Assembly: GCA_002926195.1 (NCBI GenBank)
Contig: MZXQ01000109.1
Coordinates: forward strand, 1 to 8,095
DNA length: 8,095 bases
From: Candidatus Methanomarinus sp. HR1
Lineage (GTDB): Archaea; Halobacteriota; Methanosarcinia; Methanosarcinales; Methanocomedenaceae
Direction of reading: 5' to 3'
Shown: one piece after another, positions 5,063-8,095 of the stretch
Layout: every line of letters begins with the position of its first letter
Position numbering within the stretch: the stretch's first letter is position 1
Made by a program: the position numbers and the translations under genes
The notes under the pieces: generated by a model
Told to the model about the DNA's origin: nothing
Seen by the model: only the letters and a program-made list of their open reading frames with translations
Database searches by the model: none

Positions 5063-5100
5063 ACCTCTCAACTGATGACATAGAATATTGAGTTAGAGGT
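5063..5100 (+). promoter_or_regulatory. Hairpin enclosing the Shine-Dalgarno of the wHTH gene
   Basis: ACCTCT (5063-5068), a bulged C (5069) and AACT (5070-5073) pair with AGTT (5091-5094) and AGAGGT (5095-5100), a ten-pair stem with a 17-base loop. GAGGT at 5096-5100 is the apparent Shine-Dalgarno, eight bases before the ATG at 5109. Folding would hide it, and the left arm CCTCT mimics the 16S anti-Shine-Dalgarno. Translational control is an inference and depends on the start site lying upstream of 5063. Confidence 0.5.
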
Positions 5101-5108
5101 AAAAATAA

Positions 5109-5618
5109 ATGGGTAAACGCACGCGTATTATAAATGATCCTTCGGATCTGGTTCCACTTCTACGAACATTTGGTTCACAAACCCACAAAAAGGTTTTCGA
5201 TTATCTTCTTATAGATTGGTTCACTGAAAAAGAACTGATAGATAATCTTGATTTCGATACTGAAGAAAGCCTGAATATTTTGAAAAAAGGCGGTTTGATC
5301 GAGAGTAAATGGAGGATGCCGGAAGCTGGAAAAACACCTGAAAAGGAGTACCATACTTCATATTCCAAAATACAGGTTAATTTCCAGTGTTCTATTGAAG
5401 ATCTATCAGATCTGATCGAGATCACTTTTGGCGCTGAAAACGAATATAGAGAGATGATAGAACAGATCGAGAATGAAGTTATCAATGGTAACCAGTCTAT
5501 GACCGGTCTATCCAGAGCTATTGGAACCAGTCCACTGCATTTAAGAGGTGTAGCAAGGCGTTCTAATAATTTATTAGTAAAAGGTCAAAGGATTGAGTTT
5601 GTTGGTGTTGAGAAATGA
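5109..5618 (+). CDS. ArsR-like winged-helix DNA-binding protein
   Basis: This 169-residue protein resembles conserved archaeal regulators annotated as ArsR-type in Methanosarcinales. The N-terminal MGKRTRIINDPSDLVPLLR (1-19) looks like the family signature. Residues about 20-80 fit a winged helix: a helix at HKKVFDYLL (26-34), TEKELIDNL (39-47) and the recognition-type helix DTEESLNILKKGGLIES (50-66), then a charged wing with a Tyr-His segment (79-86). The C-terminal half (95-169) looks mostly alpha-helical with a second HTH-like stretch, SMTGLSRAIGTSPLHLRGVARR (130-151). There is no metal-binding CxC motif, so sensing by metal is not indicated. A Shine-Dalgarno, GAGGT, lies at 5096-5100 inside a hairpin. 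The gene ends three bases before the helicase ATG, so the two form an operon and are probably functionally linked, either as regulator and target or as partners on DNA. Confidence 0.8.
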   Translation: MGKRTRIINDPSDLVPLLRTFGSQTHKKVFDYLLIDWFTEKELIDNLDFDTEESLNILKKGGLIESKWRMPEAGKTPEKEYHTSYSKIQVNFQCSIEDLSDLIEITFGAENEYREMIEQIENEVINGNQSMTGLSRAIGTSPLHLRGVARRSNNLLVKGQRIEFVGVEK

Positions 5619-5621
5619 TAA

Positions 5622-8084
5622 ATGTCATTAATTATACTTATCAAACCAACCCGATCAAAGTATATACTGTTACCTTTTAAAAATGGCAGTAATACTGCAA
5701 TATTTAATGGTGTCCTGATATTACAGCATACATCAAAAGGCCCCAGGCCATTCAAATTCAGGATCATCGATGAAAAAGTTGAGGATGTCAGAACTCCCGG
5801 CGAAGCAATAGACCTGCTTAGAATAGCTGATCTTATTCTTATTGCCCGATATGGTGATGAGACATCCCAAAGGGATATCCAAATGATGCTGGATGGCTAT
5901 CAATTACCCTTTACGACAATAGATGTTTGTCGAATATGTGTCAATGAAGGAAGGTTCTCTCCAGTAGATTCCAGTTGCATCAGATATAAAGGTGAATTCA
6001 TTTGTGATAACTGCGGACTATCGGAACTACATAGAGAAATATCACTGAGTCATAAGAAACTGACTGAAGAGGGAATTGAAAGACTGTTCAATCAACTGCT
6101 CAAGACCCGGGATATGGATCGAATGCTAATGCTCCTTGATCCTAAGAAACTGGATCGCGAACTGACTTTGTTTGATCGTGTTCAAGCCAGTCGCTTTGAA
6201 AAAATCACAAAGGTCAGGGACCTGAACATTAATGGCAGATTAAAAAAGGTATTACCAGGATCTTTACTGCCTGTCCAGTCCATTGCAATTAGCTCAGGAC
6301 TATTAGAAGGTACGAACCAGCTCGTGGTTTCGGCAACAGCTACCGGTAAGACCCTGGTCGGTGAAATTTGCGGTATTGAAAATATACTGCAAAATAAAGG
6401 AAAGATGCTGTTTATGGTTCCTCTCGTTGCACTTGCCAACCAGAAATATGATCAGTTCACAAATAAATATGGTAAGCTTGGACTTACCACTGCAATAAAA
6501 GTGGGAAAGGGCCGCATTAAAAAGGGCAAACATACCAGGATGCGTACATCCCTTAATTCAGATATTATAGTGGGTACATACGAGGGACTGGATCATTTAA
6601 TGCGTTTGGGCGGTATAGGCAGGCTTGGGAAAGTTGGTACAATAGTAATAGATGAAGTGCATATGATAGAAGACCATGATCGAGGACCAAGATTAGATGG
6701 TCTGATCAGCAGGTTAAGGTTTTTCTACCCAAAATGCCAGTTCATTTATCTATCAGCAACTGTGGGCAATCCTAAATGGCTGGGAGATAGTCTGGGGACA
6801 GTACTGGTAGAATATGAGGAACGACCAGTACCTCTTGAGCGTCACCTGGTTTTTGGTGGACCTTCCGAGAAACTACGGCTTATTGACCTTTTTGCAAAAG
6901 AAGAATATAACCGAAAATCATCAAAGGGTTTCAGGGGGCAGACTATGGTATTTACTAATTCCAGACGGAACTGTCATAAAATATCAGAGTCTCTTAAGAT
7001 TCCTGCGGCAGCTTACCATGCAGGTCTGCCATATAAACAACGCAGGAAGATTGAAGAGGATTTTGGGAATGGAAGGATTCCGGTTATAGTTACCACAGCA
7101 GCACTGGCGGCAGGCGTGGATTTTCCCGCATCCCAGGTAATATTTGAGAGCCTTGCTATGGGTATAGAATGGATAACTCAAGGGGAGTTTTTACAAATGC
7201 AGGGCAGGGCCGGGAGACCGGACTATCATGATCGGGGAATGGTTGTACTTATTGCAGAGCCAGATAAACAAATTCAGCATGGTGAGAGCGAGGATCATAT
7301 AGCGTTCAGGCTGCTTCGCGGCGAAGTACCTCCAATCACTGTTGAGTCGGATGAAGACTCCGGACTTGAACAGGTTCTGGCATCCTGTGCCTTATGGGAT
7401 GATAAACATATCCTCGAATCAGTCGAATCATTAAGGTTGGGGGGAGGAGATGTAGACTATTTACTACATCGATTGCATGATCTGGAATGTGTCAAAATCA
7501 ATAATAATAAAATATGGCTTACCAAGATGGGGCGTATAATGATTACACATTTCCTGAGTTTGCAACAAATGAGTACCATAAAGGATGGGATATGCTCAGG
7601 ACTTGAACCTGTGGATATCCTGGTCTCGCTTGAAGTATTTGACCAGGCATTCTTTGCAGGGGCCGATCGAATAGCTGCAAGCTTGAATGTCCGTCTTCCT
7701 TCCAGGGTCTTCCAGGGTGCAGCAATGGAAATGGCCTTATCAGGAGAAAGTCTGGCAAGACTGGACAATGCCACCAGACAAAAATTAATAAATTTTGCCA
7801 GCGAATTTTTGAGTTGTGAATGCAAGTATACCCCCTACTGCGGATGTCCTGAGAAAAAATTCTCAAAAAGATTATTTGATCTACGGCATGAGGGATTATC
7901 ACCTGGTAGGATAATCGATGCTTTAACTGCACAATATGGGGTTTTTGCTTATCCGTCCGATCTATTAGAGTATCTTGAAAGTAGTGTAAGGCATCTTGAA
8001 GCTGTTGTTGAAGTTGCTTATGTACAGGGGGATGAAATCTCAGGTGAGAAGGCGGATAAGTTACTTAAGTACCTTGTTGGATAA
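5622..8084 (+). CDS. Ski2/Hel308-like superfamily 2 DEVH helicase with Cys clusters
   Basis: This 820-residue ATP-dependent nucleic-acid helicase or translocase has all core motifs in order: Q-motif-like LLPVQ (215-219), Walker A SATATGKT (237-244), Ia PLVALANQKYDQF (267-279), Ib VGTYEGLD (317-324), II DEVH (344-347), III SAT (378-380), IV MVFTNSRRNCHKIS (442-455), V TTAALAAGVDFP (491-502) and VI QMQGRAGRP (525-533). Motifs V and VI are Ski2/Hel308-like. The N-terminal 200 residues are not classical helicase and hold C103xxC106, C119 and C128xxC131, a likely zinc knuckle. The C-terminal region has C732-x-C734-x5-C740-x-C742, a compact metal or Fe-S candidate. It is longer and differently built than Hel308 (about 700) and matches an archaea-specific group often annotated only as DEAD/DEAH helicase. 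The ATG lies three bases after the wHTH stop; only weak GGTG (5604-5607) precedes it. The substrate is unknown; a repair, recombination or RNA role is inference. Confidence 0.93.
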   Translation: MSLIILIKPTRSKYILLPFKNGSNTAIFNGVLILQHTSKGPRPFKFRIIDEKVEDVRTPGEAIDLLRIADLILIARYGDETSQRDIQMMLDGYQLPFTTIDVCRICVNEGRFSPVDSSCIRYKGEFICDNCGLSELHREISLSHKKLTEEGIERLFNQLLKTRDMDRMLMLLDPKKLDRELTLFDRVQASRFEKITKVRDLNINGRLKKVLPGSLLPVQSIAISSGLLEGTNQLVVSATATGKTLVGEICGIENILQNKGKMLFMVPLVALANQKYDQFTNKYGKLGLTTAIKVGKGRIKKGKHTRMRTSLNSDIIVGTYEGLDHLMRLGGIGRLGKVGTIVIDEVHMIEDHDRGPRLDGLISRLRFFYPKCQFIYLSATVGNPKWLGDSLGTVLVEYEERPVPLERHLVFGGPSEKLRLIDLFAKEEYNRKSSKGFRGQTMVFTNSRRNCHKISESLKIPAAAYHAGLPYKQRRKIEEDFGNGRIPVIVTTAALAAGVDFPASQVIFESLAMGIEWITQGEFLQMQGRAGRPDYHDRGMVVLIAEPDKQIQHGESEDHIAFRLLRGEVPPITVESDEDSGLEQVLASCALWDDKHILESVESLRLGGGDVDYLLHRLHDLECVKINNNKIWLTKMGRIMITHFLSLQQMSTIKDGICSGLEPVDILVSLEVFDQAFFAGADRIAASLNVRLPSRVFQGAAMEMALSGESLARLDNATRQKLINFASEFLSCECKYTPYCGCPEKKFSKRLFDLRHEGLSPGRIIDALTAQYGVFAYPSDLLEYLESSVRHLEAVVEVAYVQGDEISGEKADKLLKYLVG

Positions 8085-8095
8085 TGCTGCTCCGA

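Larger units (their letters stand above)
4600..5108. other. 509-base intergenic region between divergent units
   Basis: No convincing protein-coding gene lies here; it is AT-rich and broken by stops. It holds the fbp leader and promoter at its left end. Three inverted repeats lie in 4762-4850, a TATA-like TTTAAATAC lies at 4887-4895 with further TATA-like sequence to about 4918, and overlapping AT-only inverted repeats lie in 4994-5037. A hairpin at 5063-5100 contains the Shine-Dalgarno of the next gene. The length is large compared with the 1-116-base gaps elsewhere in the window, so an unannotated small RNA or a long regulated leader is possible. Confidence 0.6.

Noticed and set aside
5201..5485. 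Leftward open frame inside the wHTH gene
   Set aside because: It is wholly antisense to the wHTH gene, with low-complexity Ser/Ile composition and no start signal.
7457..7932. Two overlapping leftward open frames inside the helicase 3' half
   Set aside because: Both are antisense to the conserved helicase C-terminal region, have no family resemblance and overlap each other.
1..8095. CRISPR array, insertion sequence or defence island
   Set aside because: No regularly spaced repeats, transposase motifs, terminal repeats with target duplications or defence-gene signatures were found. The genes are mostly housekeeping.

Overview
This is an archaeal chromosomal window, most likely from a member of the Methanosarcinales (methanogens or their ANME-2/Methanoperedens-type relatives). 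The strongest evidence is a full-length archaeal/eukaryotic-type class 1 release factor (aRF1) with NIKS and GGQ motifs. Supporting evidence comes from archaeal-style TATA-like boxes, a DUF123 GIY-YIG protein, and a wHTH regulator plus Ski2-like helicase pair that resembles pairs I associate with Methanosarcinales. The lineage within that order is an inference. The DNA is AT-rich. All eight genes are intact, with no visible frameshift, insertion sequence, tRNA, rRNA or CRISPR array.

Layout, left to right. Positions 150-1035 hold a leftward pair: a cyclophilin-type peptidyl-prolyl isomerase, followed by a DUF123 GIY-YIG-like protein whose ATG overlaps the isomerase stop by 8 bases. A short divergent promoter region (about 1036-1151) separates them from a rightward pair: prf1 (aRF1) and a homologue of the eukaryotic CDIN1/C15orf41 'TPD' nuclease-fold family. 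That gene meets, tail to tail with a 10-base overlap, a leftward pair made of fbp (class I fructose-1,6-bisphosphatase) and an unrecognised 168-residue protein that may be a degenerate nuclease-fold protein. The fbp stop and the next ATG are one base apart.

Positions 4600-5108 are a 509-base gene-free, AT-rich region. It has a strong Shine-Dalgarno and a TATA-like site for fbp, an 8-base direct repeat at a 10-base period over that TATA-like site, several inverted repeats and a candidate central promoter. Just before the next gene, a hairpin buries that gene's Shine-Dalgarno. Positions 5109-8084 hold a tight rightward pair: a 169-residue winged-helix protein and, 3 bases later, an 820-residue superfamily 2 DEVH helicase with an N-terminal zinc-knuckle-like cluster and a C-terminal CxCx5CxC cluster.

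Functionally this is a mostly housekeeping neighbourhood: protein folding, translation termination and gluconeogenesis, interspersed with nucleic-acid enzymes. I see no defence island or mobile system. The points most worth following up are the regulatory architecture of 4600-5108, the wHTH-helicase module, and the two poorly characterised putative nuclease-fold genes.
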